Shown here piece after piece: positions 1-5,924 of a stretch of 9,294 bases of DNA. The notes under the pieces are model-generated. The model was given only the letters and a program-made list of their open reading frames with translations. It was not told where the DNA came from and did not search any database. Positions within the stretch are counted from its first letter, which is position 1. Each line of letters opens with the position of its first letter. The position numbers were made by a program, and so were the translations under genes. The stretch is from Oscillospiraceae bacterium. GTDB taxonomy: Bacteria > Bacillota > Clostridia > Oscillospirales > Oscillospiraceae. The DNA lies in contig JAIEIQ010000308.1 in NCBI GenBank assembly GCA_029065305.1, forward strand, positions 1-9,294, in the 5' to 3' direction.

Positions 1-408
1 ATCCATCAGATCGCGTCCATCGGCTCCCCTGACCCCCGCACCCTGACCATCCAGCCCTGGGATGCTTCGGCGGTAAAGCTCATCTGCAAGGCTATCCAGG
101 AGTCCGACTTGGGCATCAACCCCCAGAACGACGGCAAGATCATCCGTCTGGCCTTCCCCCAGCTTACCGAGGAGCGACGCAAGGATCTGGTCAAGCAGAT
201 CGCCAAGTACGCCGAGGGGGGCAAGGTAGCCATCCGGAATATCCGCCGGGACGCGGTGGAGGCGTTCAAGGCCCAGAAGAAGAACGGCGAGCTCACTGAG
301 GACGATCTGAAGATCGCCGAGAAGGATATCCAGAAGATGACCGACGACATGTGCAAGGAAGTCGACGCGCTGCTGGAGAAGAAGGAAAAGGAGCTGCTGG
401 CGGTCTGA
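1..408 (+). CDS. frr: Ribosome recycling factor, 5' end cut by window
   Basis: Ribosome recycling factor works in the cytoplasm with EF-G to split post-termination ribosomes so that subunits can be reused. The frame is open from base 1 and ends with TGA at 406-408, giving 135 residues. The family is usually about 185 residues, so roughly the first 50 are missing. Recognisable family stretches are QIASIGSPDPRTL-IQPWD near the start, then SDLGINPQNDGKIIRL, LTEERRKDLVKQ, AKVAIRNIRRDA-type (here GKVAIRNIRRDA) and a charged helical tail ending EKKEKELLAV. These belong to the long helices of the three-helix bundle. A TTG at 109 could be taken as a start, but the reading frame and homology clearly run upstream of it. 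The gene lies 19 bases before uppS, as in many Firmicutes, and probably shares its transcript. No odd features. Confidence 0.96.
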   Translation: MHQIASIGSPDPRTLTIQPWDASAVKLICKAIQESDLGINPQNDGKIIRLAFPQLTEERRKDLVKQIAKYAEGGKVAIRNIRRDAVEAFKAQKKNGELTEDDLKIAEKDIQKMTDDMCKEVDALLEKKEKELLAV

Positions 409-427
409 TCCGGCGGCATGACGGCCC

Positions 428-1183
428 ATGAATCTGGCTTTTTGGAAAAACGACGGTGACGATACAGCGGGGCAGGTGGACTTCAGCCGTCTGCCCCGCC
501 ATATCGCGATCATATTGGACGGCAATGGCCGCTGGGCCCAGCGCCGGGGCCTGCCCCGGACGGCGGGACACAAGGTGGGTGCGGAGACTTTCCGCACCAT
601 CGCCACCTACTGCCGGGATATCGGTATCGACTACCTGACGGTCTACGCCTTCTCCACGGAGAACTGGAAGCGTCCGAAGGACGAGGTGGGGACCATCATG
701 ACCCTGCTCCGGCGCTACCTGCTGGAGGCCATTGACACCATGGAGCGGGACAACGTGCGCCTGCGCTTCATGGGAGATCTGACACCCCTGAGCGGAGAGC
801 TGCGGGCGCTGGTGGACCGGTGCAACGCCATCTCCGAGCGCCTCAGCGGCTGTCAGTGCTGCATCTGTATCAACTACGGCGGGCGGGCCGAGCTGGTCCA
901 CGCCGCACAGCGCTTCGCGGAGGACTGTACCGCAGGAGCTGTAAAGCCAAAGGACCTGACAGAGGAATCCTTTGAGCGGTACCTCTACTCCGACGGAATC
1001 CCCAGCCCGGAGCTGCTGATCCGGCCCGGCGGGGAGCTGCGGCTGAGCAACTTCCTGCTGTGGCAGTGCGCCTATGCGGAGCTCTACTTCACCGATGTGC
1101 TGTGGCCCGACTTCACCAAGGCGGAGCTCCACCGGGCCATCGCGGCCTATCAGAGCCGGGATCGGCGGTTCGGCGCTGTCTAA
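428..1183 (+). CDS. uppS: Isoprenyl transferase (undecaprenyl diphosphate synthase)
   Basis: This cis-prenyltransferase condenses isopentenyl diphosphate onto farnesyl diphosphate to make the C55 undecaprenyl carrier lipid used in peptidoglycan and wall polymer synthesis. It has 251 residues, a normal length. Visible motifs are HIAIILDGNGRWAQRRG at 25-41 with the catalytic Asp31, FSTENWKRP at 75-83, INYGGR at 148-153, and LLIRPGGELRLSNFLLWQ at 196-213 with the diphosphate-binding arginines. The common MDGN and RTSGE/RTGGE forms are LDGN and RPGGE here, which still fit the family. A stretch near 142-147 is cysteine-rich. The ATG at 428 is the first start after an in-frame TGA at 419-421. No strong Shine-Dalgarno sequence is seen, so translation may be coupled to frr just upstream. 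Its substrates come from the pathway that includes dxr and ispG in this same cluster. Confidence 0.96.
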   Translation: MNLAFWKNDGDDTAGQVDFSRLPRHIAIILDGNGRWAQRRGLPRTAGHKVGAETFRTIATYCRDIGIDYLTVYAFSTENWKRPKDEVGTIMTLLRRYLLEAIDTMERDNVRLRFMGDLTPLSGELRALVDRCNAISERLSGCQCCICINYGGRAELVHAAQRFAEDCTAGAVKPKDLTEESFERYLYSDGIPSPELLIRPGGELRLSNFLLWQCAYAELYFTDVLWPDFTKAELHRAIAAYQSRDRRFGAV

Positions 1184-1191
1184 GACCGGGT

Positions 1192-1207
1192 CCGCCGGGA
1201 TCGGCGG
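1192..1207 (+). other. GC-rich stem-loop between uppS and cdsA
   Basis: CCGCCG at 1192-1197 and CGGCGG at 1202-1207 are perfect inverted repeats with a four-base GGAT loop. This gives a six-pair all-GC hairpin in the 53-base gap, about 14 bases before the cdsA ribosome binding site. No T-run follows, so it is not an intrinsic terminator. It could slow RNA decay, mark an RNA processing site, or be a chance product of high GC content. Confidence 0.4.
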
Positions 1208-1221
1208 CAGAGAGAATTCCC

Positions 1222-1228
1222 AAGGAGG
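1222..1228 (+). promoter_or_regulatory. Ribosome binding site of cdsA
   Basis: AAGGAGG lies at 1222-1228, eight bases before the ATG at 1237. It is the strongest Shine-Dalgarno sequence in the window. It fixes the cdsA start at 1237, although the frame stays open far upstream, to about 1060. Confidence 0.85.
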
Positions 1229-1236
1229 GCTTTCTG

Positions 1237-2043
1237 ATGAAATCGAGACTTTTGGTGGCGGCAATCGGGGTGCCGCTGATTCTCTGGGTGGTGCTGTGGG
1301 CCCCGATGGAGGTGTTTACGGCCTTTTTAGCGGCGCTGTCGGCTATCGCGGCCTGGGAGCTGATGAAGTGTGTAGGCGCCCAGAAGCACCGGGCTCTGTG
1401 CACTATTGCGGTGCTGGGCGCGGTGTTCTCCGTGGGTTTCTCCTTCATAAAGGTGTATATCTACGGGGAGCTGGTGGTGGCCTACGCCATGCTGGTGTTC
1501 TCCTACGCCGTTTTCAAGGGCGGCGAGGTGAAATTCCAGCAGATTATGGCGGCGCTTTTCGCCATGTTCATCATTCCCTACGCCTTCACCTCCTTCCTGC
1601 GGCTGGGGGGACCCAGGGGCTTCCAGAGGCCCTTTCTGCTGCTGCCGCTGCTGTTCTCCTTCGGCAGCGATACGTTTGCCTTTTTCGCCGGTCTCACCTT
1701 GGGCCGGCACAAGCTGGCCCCCAGAGTCAGTCCCAAAAAGACGGTGGAGGGTGCGCTTGGGGGCCTGGTGGGAAACGCTCTTTGCGGCGTGGTGTTTGCC
1801 CTGGTGATGAATCTGGGATTTCAGTACGACATCAGCTATCCCGGCATTGCCGTCCTGGGGGCGGGATGCAGTGTAGCCGCCCAGCTGGGGGACTTGAGCT
1901 TCTCCCTCATCAAGCGGGAGTTCGGAATCAAGGACTATGGCCGGATCTTCCTGGCCCACGGCGGCGTTCTGGACCGCTTTGACAGCGTCCTGTTTGTCGC
2001 GCCGGTGCTGGGGATCCTCATGCCGCTGCTGGGGATGCGGTGA
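1237..2043 (+). CDS. cdsA: Phosphatidate cytidylyltransferase (CDP-diglyceride synthase)
   Basis: This integral membrane enzyme joins CTP and phosphatidic acid into CDP-diacylglycerol, the precursor of phosphatidylglycerol, cardiolipin and related lipids. The product has 268 residues, typical for the family, and is built of many hydrophobic segments (about 5-22, 26-44, 53-70, 78-94, 102-122, 132-153, 173-193, 201-217 and 250-265). The C-terminal CdsA signature is complete: SLIKREFGIKDYGRIFLAHG from 223, then GVLDRFD to 249, with Lys226-Arg227, Lys232-Asp233, His241 and Asp246-Arg247-Phe248-Asp249. Upstream are GSDTFAFFAG at 143-152 and SPKKTVEG at 165-172, both family hallmarks. The ATG at 1237 is chosen because AAGGAGG sits eight bases upstream and the N-terminus then begins with a normal membrane helix. 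It lies between uppS and dxr, the usual Firmicutes place. Confidence 0.96.
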   Translation: MKSRLLVAAIGVPLILWVVLWAPMEVFTAFLAALSAIAAWELMKCVGAQKHRALCTIAVLGAVFSVGFSFIKVYIYGELVVAYAMLVFSYAVFKGGEVKFQQIMAALFAMFIIPYAFTSFLRLGGPRGFQRPFLLLPLLFSFGSDTFAFFAGLTLGRHKLAPRVSPKKTVEGALGGLVGNALCGVVFALVMNLGFQYDISYPGIAVLGAGCSVAAQLGDLSFSLIKREFGIKDYGRIFLAHGGVLDRFDSVLFVAPVLGILMPLLGMR

Positions 2044-2044
2044 A

Positions 2045-2051
2045 GGGGAGG
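2045..2051 (+). promoter_or_regulatory. Ribosome binding site of dxr
   Basis: GGGGAGG at 2045-2051 is seven bases before the ATG at 2059. A GTG at 2053 is in the same frame but lies too close to this site. The ATG also puts the nucleotide-binding loop at the usual distance from the N-terminus, so 2059 is preferred. Confidence 0.75.
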
Positions 2052-2058
2052 CGTGTGT

Positions 2059-3207
2059 ATGACAAAAGCAATTTCCCTGCTGGGATCCACCGGCTCCATC
2101 GGCCGGCAGACCCTGGAGGTCTGCGAAGAAATCGGAGTAAAGGTAGAAGCCTTAACAGCAAAAAGCAGTGTGGACCTGCTGGAGAAGCAGGTCCGCCGCT
2201 TCCGTCCGCGCCTTGCGGTGCTCCAGGAGCTGGACGCCGCCATGGAGCTCCAGCGCCGCCTGTCGGACGTGGATGTGGAGGTGGCCTACGGTCTGGACGG
2301 ACTGCTCCGGGCCGCCGCGCTGGGGTCGAGCGATACTGTCGTTACCGCCGTGGTGGGAGTGGCCGGTCTCCGGCCCACCCTGGCCGCGATTGAGGCGGGA
2401 AAGCGGATTGCCCTGGCCAACAAGGAGACACTGGTCTGCGCCGGGGAGCTGGTGATGATAGCGGCCCGGCGGTACGGGGCGGAGATTATCCCGGTGGACA
2501 GCGAGCACTCCGCTATCTTCCAGTGCCTCCAAGGGTGCCGGGATTACCGGGAGGTCCGCCGGATTATCCTGACCTGCTCCGGCGGACCCTTTTTCGGCCT
2601 GCGCCGGGAGGAGCTGGCGAATAAAACGAAGACCGACGCGCTCAAGCACCCCAACTGGACTATGGGGGCGAAGATCACTGTAGACTGCGCTACGCTGATG
2701 AACAAGGGCCTGGAGTTTATCGAGGCTATGCACCTCTTCCGGATGCCTCCGGAGCGGGTAGGGGTGGTCATCCACCGGCAGAGTATCGTCCACTCCATGG
2801 TGGAGTATCAGGACGGTGCCGTCCTGGCCCAGATGGGTACGCCGGATATGCGCCTGCCCATTCGCTACGCTTTGACCTACCCGGAGCGTGCGGGGACAGA
2901 GCTCCCGCCGCTGGATCTGCTGAGCTGCCCGCCTCTGACCTTCCAGGAGCCGGACATGGAGGCGTTCCCCTGCCTGAGGATGGCTATGGAGTGCGCTCAG
3001 GCCGGAGGCACCGCCTGCGCGGTGCTCAACGGAGCCAACGAGGCGGCGGTGGGGATGTTTTTGCGGGAGGAGATTGGCTTCGGACAGATCCCAGAGCTGG
3101 TGGAGAGAGCGTTGTCCCAAATTTCGGTGAAATATCATCCAAGCCTGGAGGATATACTGGAAGCAGACCGGAAGGCGAGGGAGTGCGTAAAAAGGGGACT
3201 TTCATGA
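2059..3207 (+). CDS. dxr: 1-deoxy-D-xylulose 5-phosphate reductoisomerase
   Basis: Dxr (IspC) is cytoplasmic and converts 1-deoxyxylulose 5-phosphate to 2-C-methylerythritol 4-phosphate with NADPH and a divalent metal. This is the first committed step of the MEP isoprenoid pathway and the target of fosmidomycin. The product has 382 residues, close to the usual length. It begins with the dinucleotide-binding loop LLGSTGSIGRQTLEV at 7-21. ALANKETLVCAGELV follows at 118-132. The metal site is IIPVDSEHSAIFQ at 143-155 with Asp147 and Glu149, completed by Glu219 in MNKGLE. The flexible-loop region HPNWTMG is at 197-203, and HRQSIVHSMVEY is at 239-250. Cysteine replaces the more common small residue in LTCSGGPF and DCATLMNKG. 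The start is ATG 2059, set by GGGGAGG upstream. Its TGA overlaps the next gene's ATG, which implies coupled translation. Confidence 0.97.
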   Translation: MTKAISLLGSTGSIGRQTLEVCEEIGVKVEALTAKSSVDLLEKQVRRFRPRLAVLQELDAAMELQRRLSDVDVEVAYGLDGLLRAAALGSSDTVVTAVVGVAGLRPTLAAIEAGKRIALANKETLVCAGELVMIAARRYGAEIIPVDSEHSAIFQCLQGCRDYREVRRIILTCSGGPFFGLRREELANKTKTDALKHPNWTMGAKITVDCATLMNKGLEFIEAMHLFRMPPERVGVVIHRQSIVHSMVEYQDGAVLAQMGTPDMRLPIRYALTYPERAGTELPPLDLLSCPPLTFQEPDMEAFPCLRMAMECAQAGGTACAVLNGANEAAVGMFLREEIGFGQIPELVERALSQISVKYHPSLEDILEADRKARECVKRGLS

Positions 3208-3743
3208 AAAAATCTCTGGTCATCGCGGCGGTTCTCCTGCTGCTCTGCTCCTGTACAAAGCAGGGGAGCGGCGGTTCGGTCCGCACGGTCGAGCGCTATG
3301 GCAGAACGTATACCATAGACGGCGAGAACGGGACCATTGCCTATGAGGGGGTAGTCTACGGTTTTGATATCCAGTCCTCCGGCGGAGGCGGCTATTCGGC
3401 AACCTTCACTGCCCCGGACGGCTCCACCAGCTTTTGGGCGCAGTCGGGGAATACAGGCTATGGAGGGGGGAGCGACGACTGGGATCCGAACATATCGCCC
3501 AGTGATCTGGCGGATGCCCTGGGGGGCGGCTCCCGGAGCGGTCGGGAGCGGAGCGGCAGTCCCCTGCTGGGGATGCTGCTGGCTGCACTGGGGGCCTTTA
3601 ACGCCCTGGCGCCGAAGGCGGTGTGGTATCTTAGCCACGGCTGGCGGTACAGGAACGCGGAGCCCTCGGAGGCGGCGCTGTTCTTTAATCGGGCCGGGGG
3701 TGTGTTTTTGGTTCTGTTTGGTATTGTTTTGTTTTTCGTCTGA
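3204..3743 (+). CDS. Predicted lipoprotein with C-terminal membrane segments, function unknown
   Basis: I do not recognise a characterised gene. The product has 179 residues. It starts with a lipoprotein-type signal (MKK, then a hydrophobic run, then LCSC with candidate lipidated Cys17). Cys at the -2 position of the lipobox is unusual. Residues 25-80 look like a small beta-rich extracellular region (RTYTIDGENGTIAYEGVVYGF), followed by a Gly/Ser/Asp-rich linker at 83-119. The C-terminus has hydrophobic stretches at about 121-143 and 165-179, separated by SHGWRYRNAEPSEAALFFNR. That last motif reminds me of the DUF6199-type membrane module, a recollection and not a search result. The start overlaps the dxr stop (ATGA), and AAGGGGA lies about five bases upstream, so it should be co-translated with dxr. 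Codon use resembles its neighbours except for a T-rich end encoding the last helix. It is an extra gene relative to the usual dxr-rseP order. Confidence 0.8.
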   Translation: MKKSLVIAAVLLLLCSCTKQGSGGSVRTVERYGRTYTIDGENGTIAYEGVVYGFDIQSSGGGGYSATFTAPDGSTSFWAQSGNTGYGGGSDDWDPNISPSDLADALGGGSRSGRERSGSPLLGMLLAALGAFNALAPKAVWYLSHGWRYRNAEPSEAALFFNRAGGVFLVLFGIVLFFV

Positions 3744-3771
3744 GCGGGTTTGATCCGCCAACACTGGCAAA

Positions 3772-3777
3772 GAAGGG
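3772..3777 (+). promoter_or_regulatory. Ribosome binding site of rseP
   Basis: GAAGGG at 3772-3777 lies ten bases before the ATG at 3788, inside the 44-base gap after the lipoprotein gene. It supports that start. The resulting protein begins directly with the membrane helix that carries the HExxH motif, as the family requires. Confidence 0.6.
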
Positions 3778-3787
3778 ACACATTTCT

Positions 3788-4855
3788 ATGTATATTATCC
3801 TGGCAATTCTGTTGTTCGGCCTGCTCATTGCGGCCCACGAGTGGGGGCACTTTATCGCGGCGCGGCTGTGCGGCGTGACGGTGAAGGAGTTCTCCATCGG
3901 CATGGGGCCGGCCCTCTGGAAAAAGAAGGGGAGAAAGGGGACCCAGTTCTCCGTCCGGGCGCTGCCCATCGGGGGCTATTGCGCCATGGAGGGGGAAGAG
4001 GAGGAGTCCGACGACCCCCACAGCCTGGGCAACCAGGGCTTTTGGAAAAAGGTCCTGGTCTTTGCCGCCGGAGCGATTATGAATCTGGTGGTGGGCGTCG
4101 TGTTTATCTTCATCCTCTACGCGGGGGCGGGGGCCTTCCGCACGGCGGAGATCACAGGCTTCGCCCCGGAGTTCCCTCTGGAGGGGGAGGACGGCCTGAT
4201 GGCCGGGGATGTCCTGTACTCCATCGATGGGGAGCGGATCTATATCTTCAGTGACGTGAGCATCTTCCTCTCCCGGGGCAGCGGCCAGGGCTTTGACCTG
4301 GTGGTCCTCCGAGGCGGGGAGAAGGTGGTCCTCGACGATTTCCCCATGGTTCAGCGGGAGTACACCAGCCCGGACGGAAACGGAACCTATATGGGCTTTG
4401 GCCTCACCTTCGGCGGACTGGAGGAGGCGACCTTCGGGGCAAAGCTGAAAATGACGTGGCTGAACACCATCGACTTTGTCCGCATTGTCCGCTACAGCCT
4501 CCAGGAGCTGATCACCGGCAACGCCGGGGTGAAGGACCTGAATGGCCCGGTGGGCATTGTCTCCACCATCAACGAGGTAGGCCAGCAGAGCGCCAGCGTT
4601 CAGGACGCACTGGAGAATATCCTTTACCTGGGGGCTATGATCAGCGTCAATCTGGCGGTGTTTACCCTTCTGCCCATCCCGGCCCTGGACGGCGGACACA
4701 TCCTGTTTCTGGTGGTTTCCACTGTCTCAGAAAAACTGTTCCGGCGGAAAATCCCCGTCCGGTATGAGGCGGTCATCAATCTGGTGTTTTTCGCCCTGCT
4801 GATGGCCCTGAGCGCCTTTGTAACCTTCAACGACATTATGAAGCTGGTGAAATAG
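3788..4855 (+). CDS. rseP: Site-2 protease family zinc metalloprotease (RseP/RasP)
   Basis: This intramembrane zinc protease (family M50) cuts membrane anchors of regulators such as anti-sigma factors, and in Bacillus also cell-division and signal-peptide remnants. The product has 355 residues, the short Gram-positive form. The first helix ends in the zinc motif HEWGH at 17-21 with catalytic Glu18. FSIGMGP at 35-41 and [17 protein letters not shown] at 54-70 are family hallmarks. Membrane segments are visible at about 2-16, 88-113, 275-297 and 328-347. A single PDZ-like region occupies about 115-205, containing [13 protein letters not shown]. The third zinc ligand lies in [11 protein letters not shown] at 294-304, with Asp301. 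The specific substrate cannot be told from this window. The gene's place between dxr and polC is conserved in Firmicutes. It ends in TAG two bases before ispG. The neighbouring lipoprotein gene may or may not be functionally linked. Confidence 0.95.
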   Translation: MYIILAILLFGLLIAAHEWGHFIAARLCGVTVKEFSIGMGPALWKKKGRKGTQFSVRALPIGGYCAMEGEEEESDDPHSLGNQGFWKKVLVFAAGAIMNLVVGVVFIFILYAGAGAFRTAEITGFAPEFPLEGEDGLMAGDVLYSIDGERIYIFSDVSIFLSRGSGQGFDLVVLRGGEKVVLDDFPMVQREYTSPDGNGTYMGFGLTFGGLEEATFGAKLKMTWLNTIDFVRIVRYSLQELITGNAGVKDLNGPVGIVSTINEVGQQSASVQDALENILYLGAMISVNLAVFTLLPIPALDGGHILFLVVSTVSEKLFRRKIPVRYEAVINLVFFALLMALSAFVTFNDIMKLVK

Positions 4856-4857
4856 AG

Positions 4858-5897
4858 ATGACAAAGCGGATTCAAGTGGGCGTCGTTCCCGTGGGGGGCG
4901 GCGCGCGGGTCTCCATCCAGTCCATGTGCAGTACGAAAACGGACGATGTGTCCGCCACTGTAGACCAGATCCAAGCCCTGGAGGCGGCGGGCTGTGAGAT
5001 TGTACGGGTGGCCGTACCGGATATGGCGGCGGCGCGGGCCATAGGGCAGATCAAAAGCCGAATCCATATCCCCCTGGTAGCCGACATTCACTTTGACTAT
5101 CAGCTGGCCCTGGAGTGCGTGGGCCAGGGGATCGACAAAATCCGGATCAACCCCGGCAATATCGGCGGGGAGGACCGGGTGAAGGCGGTGGCGGACGCCT
5201 GCCGGACCAACGGAATTCCCATCCGCATCGGCGTCAACGGCGGCTCCCTGGAGAAGGAGCTGCTGAAGAAGCACGGCGGGGCCACGGCGGAGGCTCTGGC
5301 GGAGAGCGCCTTGGGCCACGCCGCCCTGCTGGAAAATTCGACTTTACGGATATCTGCATCTCCGTCAAATGCTCCTCTGTTCCCGTGACCATCGGCGCGT
5401 ACCGGCTGCTGAGCAAAAAATGTGCCTACCCCCTCCACCTGGGGGTCACGGAGGCGGGGACCCCGGATATGGGGATGGTCAAATCCGCCATGGGCATCGG
5501 CGGTCTGCTGTGCCTGGGCATCGGGGATACCCTGCGGGTGACCTTGACCGCCGACCCGGTGGAGGAGATATACGCCGCCAAGAAGATCCTGCTCGCCGCC
5601 GGCCTGCGGCAGGAGGGACCCAATCTGATCTCCTGCCCCACCTGCGGGCGGACGAATATCGATCTGATCCCCATCGCCCAGGAGGTGGAGCGGCGTCTGG
5701 CCGGCTGTACCAAGCCCATTACCGTAGCGGTTATGGGCTGCGCGGTGAACGGCCCCGGCGAGGCCGCCGCCGCCGATGTGGGCATTGCCGGCGGGAAGGG
5801 GGAGGGCCTCCTCTTCCGCAGGGGAGAGATCCTCCGAAAGGTGCCCCAGGAGAAGCTGGTGGACGCGCTGATGGAGGAGATTGCGAAGCTACCGTAG
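4858..5897 (+). pseudogene. ispG: 4-hydroxy-3-methylbut-2-enyl diphosphate synthase, frameshifted
   Basis: IspG (GcpE) converts methylerythritol cyclodiphosphate to HMBPP, the next-to-last MEP pathway step, using a 4Fe-4S cluster. Residues 1-159 (4858-5334) carry [23 protein letters not shown] and [10 protein letters not shown] of the TIM-barrel half. The frame then breaks. Read as given, it continues as nonsense to a TGA at 5386-5388, a 176-residue product without any cluster ligand. Homology resumes one base back, from 5334, with [12 protein letters not shown] and runs to TAG at 5895-5897. This second part holds the cluster ligands in SCPTCGRTN (Cys260, Cys263) and MGCAVNGPGEA (Cys295, Glu302) of the rejoined protein. 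Rejoined length is 346 residues, normal for the family. The simplest cause is loss of one A in the A-tract at 5333-5336. The ATG is two bases after rseP, with a GGTGA at 4846-4850. The identity is certain; whether the break is real is not. Confidence 0.93.
5333..5336 (+). other. Frameshift point in ispG (A-tract)
   Basis: Four A bases at 5333-5336 follow CTGCTGG. Five would read Leu-Leu-Glu-Lys-Phe-Asp and keep the whole gene in one frame, matching the family there (LLE followed by a lysine and an aromatic-acidic pair). The four-A version shifts the frame. No canonical X-XXY-YYZ slippery heptamer is present in the zero frame (G-GAA-AAT), so programmed slippage is not favoured. Confidence 0.85.
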
Positions 5898-5913
5898 CGG
5901 AGTACATAACTTT

Positions 5914-5920
5914 GAGAGGG
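5914..5920 (+). promoter_or_regulatory. Ribosome binding site of polC
   Basis: GAGAGGG at 5914-5920 lies four bases before the ATG at 5925, in the 27-base gap after ispG. The spacing is short but workable. It supports the ATG at 5925 as the polC start. Confidence 0.5.
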
Positions 5921-5924
5921 AACT

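Noticed and set aside
1020..1045. RPGGE in place of the common RTSGE/RTGGE motif of UppS as a possible loss of function
   Set aside because: The arginine, the glycine, the glutamate and the following LRLSNFLLWQ are kept, and RP variants fit my recollection of clostridial UppS. The change does not suggest a broken enzyme.
1074..1982. 302-codon + strand frame overlapping the end of uppS and most of cdsA
   Set aside because: It is the +1 shadow of cdsA, with low-complexity Gly/Arg/Pro content and no family features. CdsA is unambiguous in the other frame.
3744..3787. Terminator or promoter in the 44-base gap before rseP
   Set aside because: Only four-base-pair stems (GCGG/CCGC and GCCA/TGGC) can form, no T-run follows, and there is no convincing -35/-10 pair. 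The T-rich stretch just before is coding for the last lipoprotein helix.
5331..5345. Programmed -1 ribosomal frameshift in ispG
   Set aside because: The zero-frame heptamer is G-GAA-AAT, not a canonical slippery sequence, and ispG is not known to use frameshifting. A lost A is simpler.
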